Source of the DNA: Lutimaribacter degradans
Lineage (GTDB): Bacteria; Pseudomonadota; Alphaproteobacteria; Rhodobacterales; Rhodobacteraceae
DNA length: 34,079 nucleotides
Reading direction: 5' to 3'
NCBI RefSeq assembly: GCF_023703375.1
Contig: NZ_JAMQGO010000019.1
Coordinates: 1-34,079, forward strand
The position numbers were made by a program, and so were the translations under genes. Of the stretch, positions 23,921 through 32,602 are shown in pieces. The first letter of the stretch is position 1. Each line of letters begins with the position of its first letter. The notes beneath the pieces were generated by a model. The model saw only the letters and a program-made list of their open reading frames with translations. It had not been told where the DNA came from and ran no database searches.

Positions 23921-24904
23921 TCAGGCGACCCCGGCGCGCAGCAGGTCGTGGATATGCAGCACCCCCACCGGCGCCCCGGCGCCGTCGACAACCATCAGCA
24001 CCGACACCTTGCGTTCGTTCAACAGCGCCAGTGCCTGCCCGGCCAGCGTGTCGGGGGTGACCGTCACCGGGTCGCGGGTGGCGATGTCGGCGGCGCGCAG
24101 TTCCATCAGCCCGTCGATATTGCGCCTCAGGTCCCCGTCCGAGATCACGCCGGTCAGCCGCCCCTCCTCGACCATCGCGGCGATGCCGAACCGTTTCGAG
24201 GTCATGGTCAGCAGAACATCGGTCATGCCCATGTCGGGACCGCACAGCGGCAGCGCGTCTTCGCCATGCATCAGCTCTTCGACGCGCATGAGCTGCGCGC
24301 CCAGCTTGCCGCCGGGGTGGAAGGTCTGGAAATCTTCGGCGCTGAACCCGCGCGCCTCCATCACCGCCACGGCCAGCGCGTCGCCAAGCGCAAGCGTCAG
24401 CGTGGTCGAGGTGGTGGGTGCCAGGCCGATGGCGCAGGCCTCGGGCAGGTCAGGCAGGGCCAGCGGGCAATCGGCGGCGCGCATCAGGGTGCTGCCGGGC
24501 CGCGACGAGATCGCGATGAGCGGCACCGAGAAACGGCGCGTATATTGCAGCAAGTCGCCCAGTTCGGCGGTTTCGCCCGAGTTCGAGATCAGGATGCAGA
24601 CATCGTCGCGCGTCACCATGCCAAGATCGCCATGGCTGGCCTCGGCGGCATGCAGGAAATCCGCGGGCGTGCCGGTCGAGGCAAGCGTTGCCGCGATCTT
24701 GCGCCCGATATGGCCCGATTTCCCGATCCCCGACACGATCACCCGGCCCGATGCCCCGAGGATCAACGCGACCGCCGCCTCGAAACCCTGCGGCAGGGCC
24801 GCGGCCATCTGGCTCAGCGCCTCGGCTTCGAGTTGCAGCACCCGCAGCCCGGCGGCGCGGGCCGTGGCGGGGTCATGGGTCGGATCGGCCGGGGTGTCGC
24901 TCAT
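23921..24904 (-). CDS. kdsD: Arabinose-5-phosphate isomerase, KdsD/KpsF family
   Basis: It converts ribulose-5-phosphate to arabinose-5-phosphate, the precursor of Kdo. The 327-aa protein has an N-terminal SIS domain (VIVSGIGKSGHIGRKIAATLASTGTP, then ISNSGETAEL) with the family's HPGGKLGAQL link at about residues 210-220 and two C-terminal CBS domains (VTVTPDTLAGQALALLNERKVS). Full length. The open frame extends upstream to 25024 but into manC; the start at 24904 follows AGGACAT. A KpsF-type gene in a plasmid with KpsM/T/E suggests a Kdo-linked group 2-like capsule, although kpsC, kpsS and kpsU are absent. It is 79 nt downstream of manC, probably in one operon. Confidence 0.93.
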   Translation of the reverse strand: MSDTPADPTHDPATARAAGLRVLQLEAEALSQMAAALPQGFEAAVALILGASGRVIVSGIGKSGHIGRKIAATLASTGTPADFLHAAEASHGDLGMVTRDDVCILISNSGETAELGDLLQYTRRFSVPLIAISSRPGSTLMRAADCPLALPDLPEACAIGLAPTTSTTLTLALGDALAVAVMEARGFSAEDFQTFHPGGKLGAQLMRVEELMHGEDALPLCGPDMGMTDVLLTMTSKRFGIAAMVEEGRLTGVISDGDLRRNIDGLMELRAADIATRDPVTVTPDTLAGQALALLNERKVSVLMVVDGAGAPVGVLHIHDLLRAGVA

Positions 24905-24983
24905 GGAAAATGTCCTGTCTTGTCCCGGGGACCGGATACACGCTTGCCCGTCCCAAGGCCAGAGCGCCCCGCCCGGTCGGGCG

Positions 24984-26432
24984 TCAGTCGCGGGCATAGA
25001 GATCTTCGTAGCGGATGATGTCATCCTCGCCCAGGTAGGCGCCGGTCTGCACCTCGATCAACACCATGGGCAGCTTGCCGGGGTTGCGCAGGCGATGCAC
25101 GACACCCAGCGGAACATAGATCGACTGGTTTTCGCTGATCAGCTGCATCTTGTCCCCGACGGTGACCTCGGCGGTGCCCGCGACCACGATCCAGTGTTCG
25201 GCCCGGTGATGGTGTGCCTGCAGGCTGAGCGCGGCCCCGGGATTGACAACGATGCGCTTGACCTGGAACCGCTCGCCCGTCGCCAGGTGTTCGAACCAGC
25301 CCCAGGGCCGGTGCGCGCGCGGAAAGGCATTGGCCTGGTCGATGCCGCGGGCGGTCATCGCGGTGACCGCCTCCTTGACCCGCTGGGCCTGGGATTTGTG
25401 GGCCACCAGCACCGCGTCGGGCATCGCCACGGCGATGATGTCCTGCAGGCCGATCCCCACCAGCTCCGTGCCCTCGGCCTCCGAGCGCAGCAGCGTGCCG
25501 TGGCAATCGATGGCATGGGTCCGGTCCGAGCAGACATTGCCCAGGTCATCCGGGCCGCCCGCGTTCCAGACCGCGTCCCAGCTGCCCAGGTCGTCCCAGC
25601 CATGGGGGTATGGCATCACCACCAGGTCGCGGGCCTTTTCCATGATGGCATAGTCGATCGAGATATCTTCGACTGCGTCCCAGGCCCCGGGGTCGAGCCG
25701 GGTGAACCCCAGGTCCGAACGGGCCGCCGCCACCGACGCGGCAACCGCTTCATGCAAGGCCGGGGCATGGGTGCGAAAGGCGTCGATGGCGGTATCGGCC
25801 CGCAACAGGAAGATCCCCGCGTTCCACAGGAAGCGCCCGTCCTGCAGCATCCGGGCGGCATGGGCCGCATCCGGTTTCTCGACGAACCCCGCCAGCGGCT
25901 GGGGGGTGTCGGCATCGATACGGGCGCCGGGCTCCAGCTCAAGATAGCCATAGCCGGTATCGGGCCGGGTCGGGATGATCCCGAAGGTGACAATCCTGCC
26001 GGCGGCGGCCTGCGAAGCGCCCCCCTCGATGGCGGCGCGAAAGGCCCCGGGGTCGGGGATGACATGATCGGAGGGCGCCACCAGCATCAACGCTCCGGGA
26101 TCGTCCCGCGCAAGCCATAGCGCGGCAGCCAGGATCGCGGGCGCGGTGTTGCGCCCGTCGGGTTCGATCAGGATCGCGCGGGGCGCCTGTTCGATCCGGG
26201 CCAGCTGCTCGGTGACGATGAAGCGGAACGGATCGCCCGTCAGGATCACCGGCGCGCCAAAGCCCGGCCCCGACAACCGCTCGGCCGAGGCCTGGAACAG
26301 GCTCAGCGGGCCCACCAGTTGCGAGAATTGCTTGGGGTAGGATTTGCGCGACACCGGCCAGAGCCGCGTGCCAGAGCCACCGCAAAGCAGAACGGGGGTG
26401 ATCATGGGCCGGCTTTCATCGGTCAGCGCCAT
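24984..26432 (-). CDS. manC: Mannose-1-phosphate guanylyltransferase / mannose-6-phosphate isomerase (type II PMI)
   Basis: It supplies GDP-mannose for glycans. The 482-aa bifunctional protein has the GMP signature VLLCGGSGTRLWPVSRKSYPKQF near the N-terminus, FVEKP (FVEKPDAAHAARM) in the pyrophosphorylase half, and the cupin-type isomerase half with RPWGWFEHLATGERFQVKRI and QAHHHRAEHWIVV, carrying the metal-binding histidines. Full length. ATG 26432 is chosen because AAGGAGG lies 8 nt upstream; ATG 26405 lacks this. No phosphomannomutase gene is present beyond glmM, so mannose-1-phosphate must come from the host. Confidence 0.95.
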   Translation of the reverse strand: MALTDESRPMITPVLLCGGSGTRLWPVSRKSYPKQFSQLVGPLSLFQASAERLSGPGFGAPVILTGDPFRFIVTEQLARIEQAPRAILIEPDGRNTAPAILAAALWLARDDPGALMLVAPSDHVIPDPGAFRAAIEGGASQAAAGRIVTFGIIPTRPDTGYGYLELEPGARIDADTPQPLAGFVEKPDAAHAARMLQDGRFLWNAGIFLLRADTAIDAFRTHAPALHEAVAASVAAARSDLGFTRLDPGAWDAVEDISIDYAIMEKARDLVVMPYPHGWDDLGSWDAVWNAGGPDDLGNVCSDRTHAIDCHGTLLRSEAEGTELVGIGLQDIIAVAMPDAVLVAHKSQAQRVKEAVTAMTARGIDQANAFPRAHRPWGWFEHLATGERFQVKRIVVNPGAALSLQAHHHRAEHWIVVAGTAEVTVGDKMQLISENQSIYVPLGVVHRLRNPGKLPMVLIEVQTGAYLGEDDIIRYEDLYARD

Positions 26433-26813
26433 TGCTGTGGCCTCCTTTTCTTGCCGGCCGGGCGGGAAATGCGTCACGCCCCAGTCTAGACCGTGCTTCG
26501 GGCGACTTGAAACACGAAATTACACGTTTTCGGCGAGTGATCGGCCCCGCCGCGCCGACAGCATGGCACCGGGGGCATCGTCATCTGATCCGGGCCGTTC
26601 AGCCGTTTCATGGTTCACCCTTTGCCTGGACGGATTCTTAACACCTCACGCGGCTGAATTCACAGGGCGACGCCGCTTGATCTATAAGCCAAATTGAACA
26701 ATCTTGCGACCATGGGGCCAGAATATATGCTGCGTCAGGAATGTGTTTGAACCGCATATTATTCCACATGATCGGCGTGATGCGGGCCAGGAAACAAGAG
26801 ATTTATCGAACGT
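26433..26813. other. Intergenic region without gene (divergent manC / sulfotransferase)
   Basis: This 381-nt stretch lies between divergent genes and must contain both promoters. The two short frames that cross it lack ribosome binding sites and a coding bias. From about 26630 it becomes markedly AT-richer than the plasmid average. No convincing promoter pair, hairpin or repeat could be fixed by eye. Confidence 0.6.
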
Positions 26814-27926
26814 ATGAAAGTCATTCTTTTCATCGGGCATCACAAGGTCGGCTCGACATCTTTGCAGGATTTCCTGGCCCGCAATAGCGTGACCCTGGCC
26901 GAGGCAGGGATTCTTTACCCTGCCGTCGATTTCGAAGCCATGGCATCGATGCTGGCTATGGCTGTAGGGCGCCACACCCCGGAAGCGGTATTGCCTATCA
27001 ATTCTCGCGAACCGCATAACGCCCTGGCTTTCCGGATGCTGGCCGAGCGCAAGAAAGGCAAGGTGCCTCCTTTTCATAAAGGTTTGCCAGCCCTGCCCCA
27101 AATGATCCATGCCATTCGCCAGCAGATCACGTTTCTGCAGCCCAAGGCGGTGATCCTTGCCGCCGAGGTGTTTGCCAATTTTGCCCCAGCCGATCCCGCC
27201 TTGATCCAGCGCCTGAAAGAGATTTTCCCCCCCGAGTCAGAGGTCACGGTAATCGCCACACTTCGGAGGATCGACGAATACCTGTCTTCTTGGCACGGAC
27301 AGCGCCTGAAGTTTGGCCACAAGCTGGCACCGTTGCGTGAGGAGGGGATGCGGGACTATTTCACAAACATTCATTTCGATTACCAACTGATGCTGGAGGG
27401 CTGGCTGAAGGGCCTGCCCGACGCCCGGTTCATTCTCCGGAATTATGCCCATGTGCAGGAATCTGGCGGCTCAGTGGCAGATTTCATCGCGCAATCAGGA
27501 TTGCGCTTCCCAAGGCGAATGGCCGCAGAAAAACGAACGAATGAATCTCTACATCGCGGAATCTACGAGATCGTTCGGCGCGGCAATCATGTGCTGCCCA
27601 AGCCACAGGCCGAGGAATTGCGGCAATTGCTGCGCAAACTGACGCCGCTAATGGGTCTGCCGAAATCCTCCGAAATCGAGTTGTTTGGAGCCGGAAACCG
27701 GGCCGAGCTGGTCGAGCGTTTTACGCCAATCCACGCCTTTTTGGAGGACGCTTCAGGCAAGGCTCCCTTCTTCCCGGACCTGGAGGAGGCGCGCAACACG
27801 CAGTTGGTGCCGGAGGCAGAGGTATTCCGGCACGCTCTGGCGAGGTTGCGCCGGCATGAAAACGAGATACAAAACTTGGAAACCAGGGCTTTTCTGCAAA
27901 GTTTAGAGACGGAAATCGTGTCCTGA
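26814..27926 (+). CDS. Sulfotransferase-like protein (carbohydrate sulfotransferase candidate)
   Basis: The 370-aa protein begins MKVILFIGHHKVGSTSL, a variant of the PAPS 5'-phosphosulfate-binding loop (residues 7-16), with a later ATLRRIDEYLSSWHGQRLKFG segment matching the 3'-phosphate-binding Arg/Ser region of sulfotransferases. It would transfer sulfate from PAPS to a hydroxyl of a sugar, probably in the cytoplasm before export. The central and C-terminal parts are variable. Codon use and GC look less biased than in the neighbours (more A/T in third positions), which suggests later acquisition. It is followed by a 240-nt gap and then the GlfT2-like gene. Confidence 0.82.
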   Translation: MKVILFIGHHKVGSTSLQDFLARNSVTLAEAGILYPAVDFEAMASMLAMAVGRHTPEAVLPINSREPHNALAFRMLAERKKGKVPPFHKGLPALPQMIHAIRQQITFLQPKAVILAAEVFANFAPADPALIQRLKEIFPPESEVTVIATLRRIDEYLSSWHGQRLKFGHKLAPLREEGMRDYFTNIHFDYQLMLEGWLKGLPDARFILRNYAHVQESGGSVADFIAQSGLRFPRRMAAEKRTNESLHRGIYEIVRRGNHVLPKPQAEELRQLLRKLTPLMGLPKSSEIELFGAGNRAELVERFTPIHAFLEDASGKAPFFPDLEEARNTQLVPEAEVFRHALARLRRHENEIQNLETRAFLQSLETEIVS

Positions 27927-27957
27927 TTACTGGCAGCCCGTTACAGAAAGGGACAAG

Positions 27958-28053
27958 ATGATCACCGCGCCCGCCATTCACGTGAGTCCCGCTGACAACG
28001 GCCCCACTTTCATTCAGAGTATGTTGGCGCGAAATATCCAGGCCGCGCTTTAG
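27958..28053 (+). CDS. Possible 31-aa peptide or gene remnant
   Basis: A 31-codon frame starting ATG 27958 with a good ribosome binding site (AAAGGGACAAG) 4 nt upstream, ending at TAG 28053. The peptide (MITAPAIHVSPADNGPTFIQ, then a Leu/Ala-rich end) has no recognised motif. It lies between the sulfotransferase and the GlfT2-like gene and could be a translated leader, the surviving start of a lost gene, or chance. The remaining gap to 28166 shows nothing else. Confidence 0.3.
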   Translation: MITAPAIHVSPADNGPTFIQSMLARNIQAAL

Positions 28054-28166
28054 CCAGTTCGGAACCGCCCATGTCATGCGTGGCGCCGCTCATCCGGGAA
28101 ACCAGGGCCGACCATGGCCTTCCCCATACTGCCCGTAACTCCGCACCCAAGAAAGGCTGATACCCG

Positions 28167-29996
28167 ATGGCTCTCAAGGATGCCCCGTTGCAGTCGTTGA
28201 TCTGGCCCGAGCCAGGCCTGAATACCGAACGGGATCTTTACGTCCGGCTCGACCAGGGCGCGGCCCTGTCGATGCCGAACCGGGAAATCCGCTTTGTATC
28301 CGGCGGGCTCGCCGATTTCGGCACCGCTATGAACCTGTTCAATGTCGGGAAATGGCACAAGTATTGCGGGCTCGAGGACCTGTCGCTGGAGCTCGAGGGC
28401 GAAGGCACGTTCGAGCTCGTGGTGTTCCATGCCTACCCCCAGCACTCCCGAACGCGGATGATCAACGACGTGATCAGGCTTGAGGCCGGCCAGCCGCAAT
28501 CCTTTGCGCTGCGGCAGCCCGGGGGGTTCGAAAATCGCGGTGTCGTGTTCTTCCAGCTCAAGGCGCTTGGCCCGGGCGCCTTGCGCGCCGCGCAGTGGCG
28601 CACCGAGCAGGCCCCGCGCCGCAGCCCGCAGATCATGCTGTCGATCACCACGTTCAGGCGCGAAGCGGCGGTGCAGAACACCGTCGCGCGGTTCGAGGCG
28701 TTCATGTCCCGCTCGGCGCTGAAGGATCACCTGCACCTGGTGGTGGTCGATAATGGCCAAAGCGCCGAGATCGCCCCCTCGGCACATGTCACGCCGATCG
28801 CCAATGAAAACCTGGGTGGCTCGGGCGGGTTTGCCCGCGGGTTGCTGGCCGCGCAGGCGCGCGGGGCAAGCCATTGCCTGTTCATGGATGACGATGCGGC
28901 CGTGCACATGCAGGCGATCGAGCGTAGCTGCATGTTCCTGGCCCATGCGCTGGACGAGAACGTGGCGGTCTGCGGTGCGCTGGCCAACGCCCAGCATCGC
29001 TGGCAGATGTGGGAAAACGGGGCCAGGTTCCACTACTTGTGCCACCCCCAGTTCAAGGGGCTCGACCTGCGCGAAAGGCAGGACGTGACGGACATGGAAT
29101 TCGCCAGCACCGCCGACAAGCCGGCCGATTACTACGGTGGCTGGTGGTATTTCGCCTTTCCGGTGAACCGGGTCCGGCACATGCCCTTTCCCTTTTTCGT
29201 GCGCGGCGATGACATAAGTTTCTCGTTGATGAACGGGTTTCGCACCGTGCCCCTGCCCGGCGTGATCTGTTTCCAGGACGAGGATTTCTCGTCCAAGGAA
29301 TCGCCGCAGACGCTGTATCTCGACCTGCGCAGCCATCTGGCCAACCACCTGGTTCCGCCCCAACTCGAGGTCGGGCGCAAGGGGGTGATCAAGATCGCGG
29401 CATGGTTTTTCGTCCGGTCGTTCCTGTCGTGCCATTACGAAACCCTGTCGGCGGTGACGCTGTCGCTGCGTGACGCGATCGCGGGGCCCGGGTTCTTTCG
29501 CGAGAACGCGGATATGAGCCGGCGCCGCGCCGAGATCAAAGAGCTGATGGAGCTTGAGGTCTGGCGCCCGCTGGAGGGCGAGCCGCCGGCCGAACGGCGC
29601 CGTTTCGACCCGGATCGACGCTTGGACCGGGCGTTGATGAAAATCACGCTCAACGGCCACCTGCTGCCGTTCTTTTCACGGTTCGGCAACCATATCACCC
29701 TGCCGGCCGAGGCGCGGGGCGCGCGGCGGCCGATCTGGGGCGCGGCCCGGATCACCTATGTGTCGGCCGATGGCAGGAAAGCCTATACCGTCCAGCACGA
29801 CAAGCGGCGCGCCTGGGGCGCGGCCTGGAGCTATCTCAAGTTGTTGCGCCAGCTGTGGCGCGACTACGATGCGATCCGGGATCGCTGGCGCGAGGGCTAC
29901 GAGCAGCTGACAACGCGGGATTTCTGGAAAGACAGGCTGAATGTCCCGGCACAGGATCGTGCCGCCACCGCTATTGCTGCCCCGGCCGACACCTGA
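28167..29996 (+). CDS. GlfT2-like galactofuranosyltransferase (family 2)
   Basis: This 609-aa enzyme probably polymerises or adds galactofuranose from UDP-Galf. The layout matches mycobacterial GlfT2 (about 640 aa): an N-terminal beta-sandwich (residues ~1-150, with WHKYCGLEDLSLELEGEG), a GT-A domain with SITTFRREAAV (159-169), VVVDNG, NLGGSGGFARG (215-225), the metal-binding MDDDA (240-244), the acceptor-site YYGGWWYFAFP (322-332) and the catalytic-region VRGDDISFSLR-like FVRGDDISFSLM (344-355), then a large helical C-terminal domain. Glf, which makes the donor, is encoded 1.3 kb away. Start 28167 follows GAAAGG. An alternative is transfer of another furanose, but the Glf partner makes Galf most likely. 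Confidence 0.88.
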   Translation: MALKDAPLQSLIWPEPGLNTERDLYVRLDQGAALSMPNREIRFVSGGLADFGTAMNLFNVGKWHKYCGLEDLSLELEGEGTFELVVFHAYPQHSRTRMINDVIRLEAGQPQSFALRQPGGFENRGVVFFQLKALGPGALRAAQWRTEQAPRRSPQIMLSITTFRREAAVQNTVARFEAFMSRSALKDHLHLVVVDNGQSAEIAPSAHVTPIANENLGGSGGFARGLLAAQARGASHCLFMDDDAAVHMQAIERSCMFLAHALDENVAVCGALANAQHRWQMWENGARFHYLCHPQFKGLDLRERQDVTDMEFASTADKPADYYGGWWYFAFPVNRVRHMPFPFFVRGDDISFSLMNGFRTVPLPGVICFQDEDFSSKESPQTLYLDLRSHLANHLVPPQLEVGRKGVIKIAAWFFVRSFLSCHYETLSAVTLSLRDAIAGPGFFRENADMSRRRAEIKELMELEVWRPLEGEPPAERRRFDPDRRLDRALMKITLNGHLLPFFSRFGNHITLPAEARGARRPIWGAARITYVSADGRKAYTVQHDKRRAWGAAWSYLKLLRQLWRDYDAIRDRWREGYEQLTTRDFWKDRLNVPAQDRAATAIAAPADT

Positions 29997-29998
29997 AT

Positions 29999-30028
29999 AT
30001 CGCCCGTTTCCCCGGGCACGCGGGCGAT
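29999..30028. terminator. Hairpin between GlfT2-like gene and sulfotransferase 2
   Basis: ATCGCCCG (29999-30006) and CGGGCGAT (30021-30028) form a perfect 8-bp stem, beginning 3 nt after the GlfT2-like stop; the loop is long (14 nt). The genes converge here, so a terminator is expected. No T run. Confidence 0.4.
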
Positions 30029-30110
30029 GCGGCCTGGCCCCCGGCCCCGAAGGCCGATGTCACGGGGCGCGCGGGGATGATCGCACAGGCCGCCATTCCG
30101 GCTGTCGCGG

Positions 30111-31241
30111 TCAAGCCTGCCCGTCGAGCTCTGCCTTGAGCCTGGCGATAAGCGTGCCATGCGGGCGCAGCCTTTCAGCCGCGCAGATCAGGCGCAGCGC
30201 CAGTTCCGTCTTGTCCGCCTGTTTTGCCAGCCTCGCGGCCGCGCGCAGCTGCGGGACGCCGACATCGGCATGCCAATCGTTCATCGCGCCAAGCAGCAGG
30301 CTGATCGCCTGGTTGGCGCTCTGTTCGGTCCAGGTTTCGCACGGGTCTTCCGGGTAGGACGAGAAATCGTCGGAAAACAGGTCACTGCCATCACGCCCCC
30401 CCAGCCGGGCGTTCAGCGCGACATTGCCGGCGCGGTAGCGGTCATAGAAGCGCTGCGCCTCGATACGGGCGGGCATTTGCGGCGCATCGTCGGGTAGCGC
30501 CCGCATGATAAGGCCCCGCAGGTCGGGCGGCACATCCTGGGCGTTCATGAGATGGCCAAGCTTTGTCTTGGTCATTCCGTAGGAGACATTGAGATTCTTG
30601 CTCACGTCCAACCCGGCGGGGTCCAGCCCGGCGGTCACCGCGAAATCATGCCAGGCATCGCCCTGCAGAAGGGTTTCGCGGTCCCAGACCCGCACGATCA
30701 CGTTGTCCTCTCCGAAGGTATCCAGCCAGTACCCGATCCGGGTGTTGTAATCGAGGTACTGGTCCAGCCCCGGCCCGTTCCAGGGAAGCGACGTCGTGCC
30801 GCTGCCGAAAATCTCGGCTTCGGCATGGCGATTGTTCTTGGCGCCTTCCTGGTGGTGTGACACCGCGTGCGAATCCTGGCGCCGCAGGTAGACGATGATG
30901 CGGACCCGGTCGAAGTAATCATGCACCAGCGCCGCCAGTTGACGGATATGCTGGGGCCGGAAAAAGAACGAGAAGTTTTCCGAAGAGGCGATCACCCGAT
31001 CCTGTGGCGCCTCGGCGAACAGGCGGCGCAACAGCGCGGCATTGCGAACATGAAAGCCCTGCCGGGCGACCTTTCCCCACGCGACCGGGCCAATGGCCTG
31101 GTGCAGCGTGGCCTGCCCCTCGGGGGCGACAAAGCAGTGGCCCTGGGCCTCCAGCGCCGCCCCGTTTGCCTTAAGGGTGTGCTGGATGGTCGTTGTGCCT
31201 GTCTTGTGGCAGCCAATATGAAGAAGCAATTCCCGAGGCAT
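30111..31241 (-). CDS. Sulfotransferase family protein 2
   Basis: The 376-aa protein begins MPRELLLHIGCHKTGTTTIQ, the classical PAPS-binding P-loop (GCHKTGTTT, residues 10-18), followed by VIASSENFSFFF and the IIVYLRRQDSHAVSHHQEGAK region that holds the 3'-phosphate-binding Arg and Ser. It is only distantly similar to the other sulfotransferase at 26814, so the two probably act on different positions or sugars. It lies 80 nt downstream of glf on the same strand and is probably cotranscribed, which suggests a substrate containing galactofuranose (inference). Confidence 0.87.
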   Translation of the reverse strand: MPRELLLHIGCHKTGTTTIQHTLKANGAALEAQGHCFVAPEGQATLHQAIGPVAWGKVARQGFHVRNAALLRRLFAEAPQDRVIASSENFSFFFRPQHIRQLAALVHDYFDRVRIIVYLRRQDSHAVSHHQEGAKNNRHAEAEIFGSGTTSLPWNGPGLDQYLDYNTRIGYWLDTFGEDNVIVRVWDRETLLQGDAWHDFAVTAGLDPAGLDVSKNLNVSYGMTKTKLGHLMNAQDVPPDLRGLIMRALPDDAPQMPARIEAQRFYDRYRAGNVALNARLGGRDGSDLFSDDFSSYPEDPCETWTEQSANQAISLLLGAMNDWHADVGVPQLRAAARLAKQADKTELALRLICAAERLRPHGTLIARLKAELDGQA

Positions 31242-31321
31242 ACATATTCTCTCAACTCGTCTGGTGCCGAACGTTGCCTTTGGCCGGCAGGCGCAGGTTT
31301 GCCACGGCGGGGCCGCTCCCC

Positions 31322-32458
31322 CTAGAGCGGTGCCTTCACGAAGGCCGGGGTGTCCTGCCCCTGCGCAAGGAAGGCATCGGCGGTGTCCAGCGCCTCGCGG
31401 ATGGTCACATCCATGTCGAGATAGCGATAGGTGCCCAGGCGGCCGACGAAGGTCACGCCGGTCTCTTTCTCGGCCCGCGCCACGTAATCGGCCAGCAGCG
31501 CCTTCTCCCGCACCTGGCGGATCGGGTAATAGGGAATGTCATCGGCCGTGCAGGCGCGCGAGAATTCGCGGTAAAGCACCGAGCCGTCATGGCTTTCCCA
31601 GGGGCTGAAATGCTTGTGCTCGGTGATGCGGGTATAGGGCACATCTTCCTCGCCGTAATTCATCACCGCGCAGCCCTGGTAATCGCCCTCGTAGGTGAAA
31701 CGCTCGAAATCAAGCGTCCGGTAGCCAAGCCGCCCCAACGCGTAATCGAACCAGCCATCCAGCGGGCCGGAATAGAAGACGTGGTCCCACTGGTCCTTCT
31801 CGGCGCGCTCGAAGGCGGTGTTCAGGTGCACCGAGATGCGCGGGTGGTCGAGGATCCGCTCGACCATGGCGGTATAGCCGTTTTCCGGCATGCCCTGGAA
31901 CTTGTGAAAGAAATAGTTGTCATCGTAATTGAAGCGCACCGGCAGGCGCTTGAGGATCGAGGCGGGCAACTCGGAAGGGTGCATGCCCCATTGCTTCATC
32001 GTGTATCCCTTGAAGAACGCCTCGTAGAGATCGGGGCCGACAAAGCGCAGCGCCTGTTCCTCGAAGGTCTGCGGATCCTCGATCGAGGTGTCGGCAACCT
32101 CGGAGATGAAGTCGCGCGCCTCGTCGGGCCGCATCGTCTTGCCATAGAACTGGTTGATCGTGTGCAGGTTGATCGGCAGCGAGAAGACCTGCCCCTTCGA
32201 GGTGGTCTTGACCCGGTTCTTGTAGGCTTTGAACGTCTCGAAGCCGGTGACGTAGTTCCACACCTCTTCGTCGTCGGTATGAAAGATATGCGGCCCGTAG
32301 ACATGCACCATGACGCCGGTCGCGGAATCGCGCTCGGTATGGCAGTTGCCCGCCACGTGGGCGCGCGCGTCCACCACGGTGATGTCATGCCCGGCCTCGG
32401 CCAGTTTGCGCCCGATCACCGCGCCGGAAAGCCCGGCCCCCACCATGAGAATTCTCAT
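31322..32458 (-). CDS. glf: UDP-galactopyranose mutase
   Basis: This flavoenzyme interconverts UDP-galactopyranose and UDP-galactofuranose. The 378-aa protein has the FAD-binding VGAGLSGAVIGRKLAE (GxGxxG at 7-12), the VHVYGPHIFHT segment, the substrate-site FFKGYTMKQWG, FNYDDNYFFHKFQGMPENGYT and a C-terminal GRLGTYRYLDMDVTI that closes the FAD site. Full length for the bacterial family. It supplies the GlfT2-like enzyme. A probable terminator lies between it and glmM, so it may have its own promoter in 32459-32560. Confidence 0.97.
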   Translation of the reverse strand: MRILMVGAGLSGAVIGRKLAEAGHDITVVDARAHVAGNCHTERDSATGVMVHVYGPHIFHTDDEEVWNYVTGFETFKAYKNRVKTTSKGQVFSLPINLHTINQFYGKTMRPDEARDFISEVADTSIEDPQTFEEQALRFVGPDLYEAFFKGYTMKQWGMHPSELPASILKRLPVRFNYDDNYFFHKFQGMPENGYTAMVERILDHPRISVHLNTAFERAEKDQWDHVFYSGPLDGWFDYALGRLGYRTLDFERFTYEGDYQGCAVMNYGEEDVPYTRITEHKHFSPWESHDGSVLYREFSRACTADDIPYYPIRQVREKALLADYVARAEKETGVTFVGRLGTYRYLDMDVTIREALDTADAFLAQGQDTPAFVKAPL

Positions 32459-32564
32459 CGATCAAATCCCTTCAGTCACAACGGGAACCTTGTGTCACGA
32501 GGGTGTGCCAATGACAATATCGCGGTGTCCCTGCGCGGGCCATCGCGGCGCCCCTGCACGGGCC

Positions 32565-32583
32565 CGGCCCGAAAACCGGGCCG
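32565..32583 (-). terminator. Hairpin downstream of glmM
   Basis: CGGCCCG-AAAAC-CGGGCCG is a perfect 7-bp GC stem with a 5-nt loop, 19 nt after the glmM stop on the minus strand. The loop reads GTTTT in the transcript, and no U tract follows, so termination strength is uncertain. Confidence 0.5.
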
Positions 32584-32602
32584 CCTGCCGGGGCGGGTGC
32601 GC

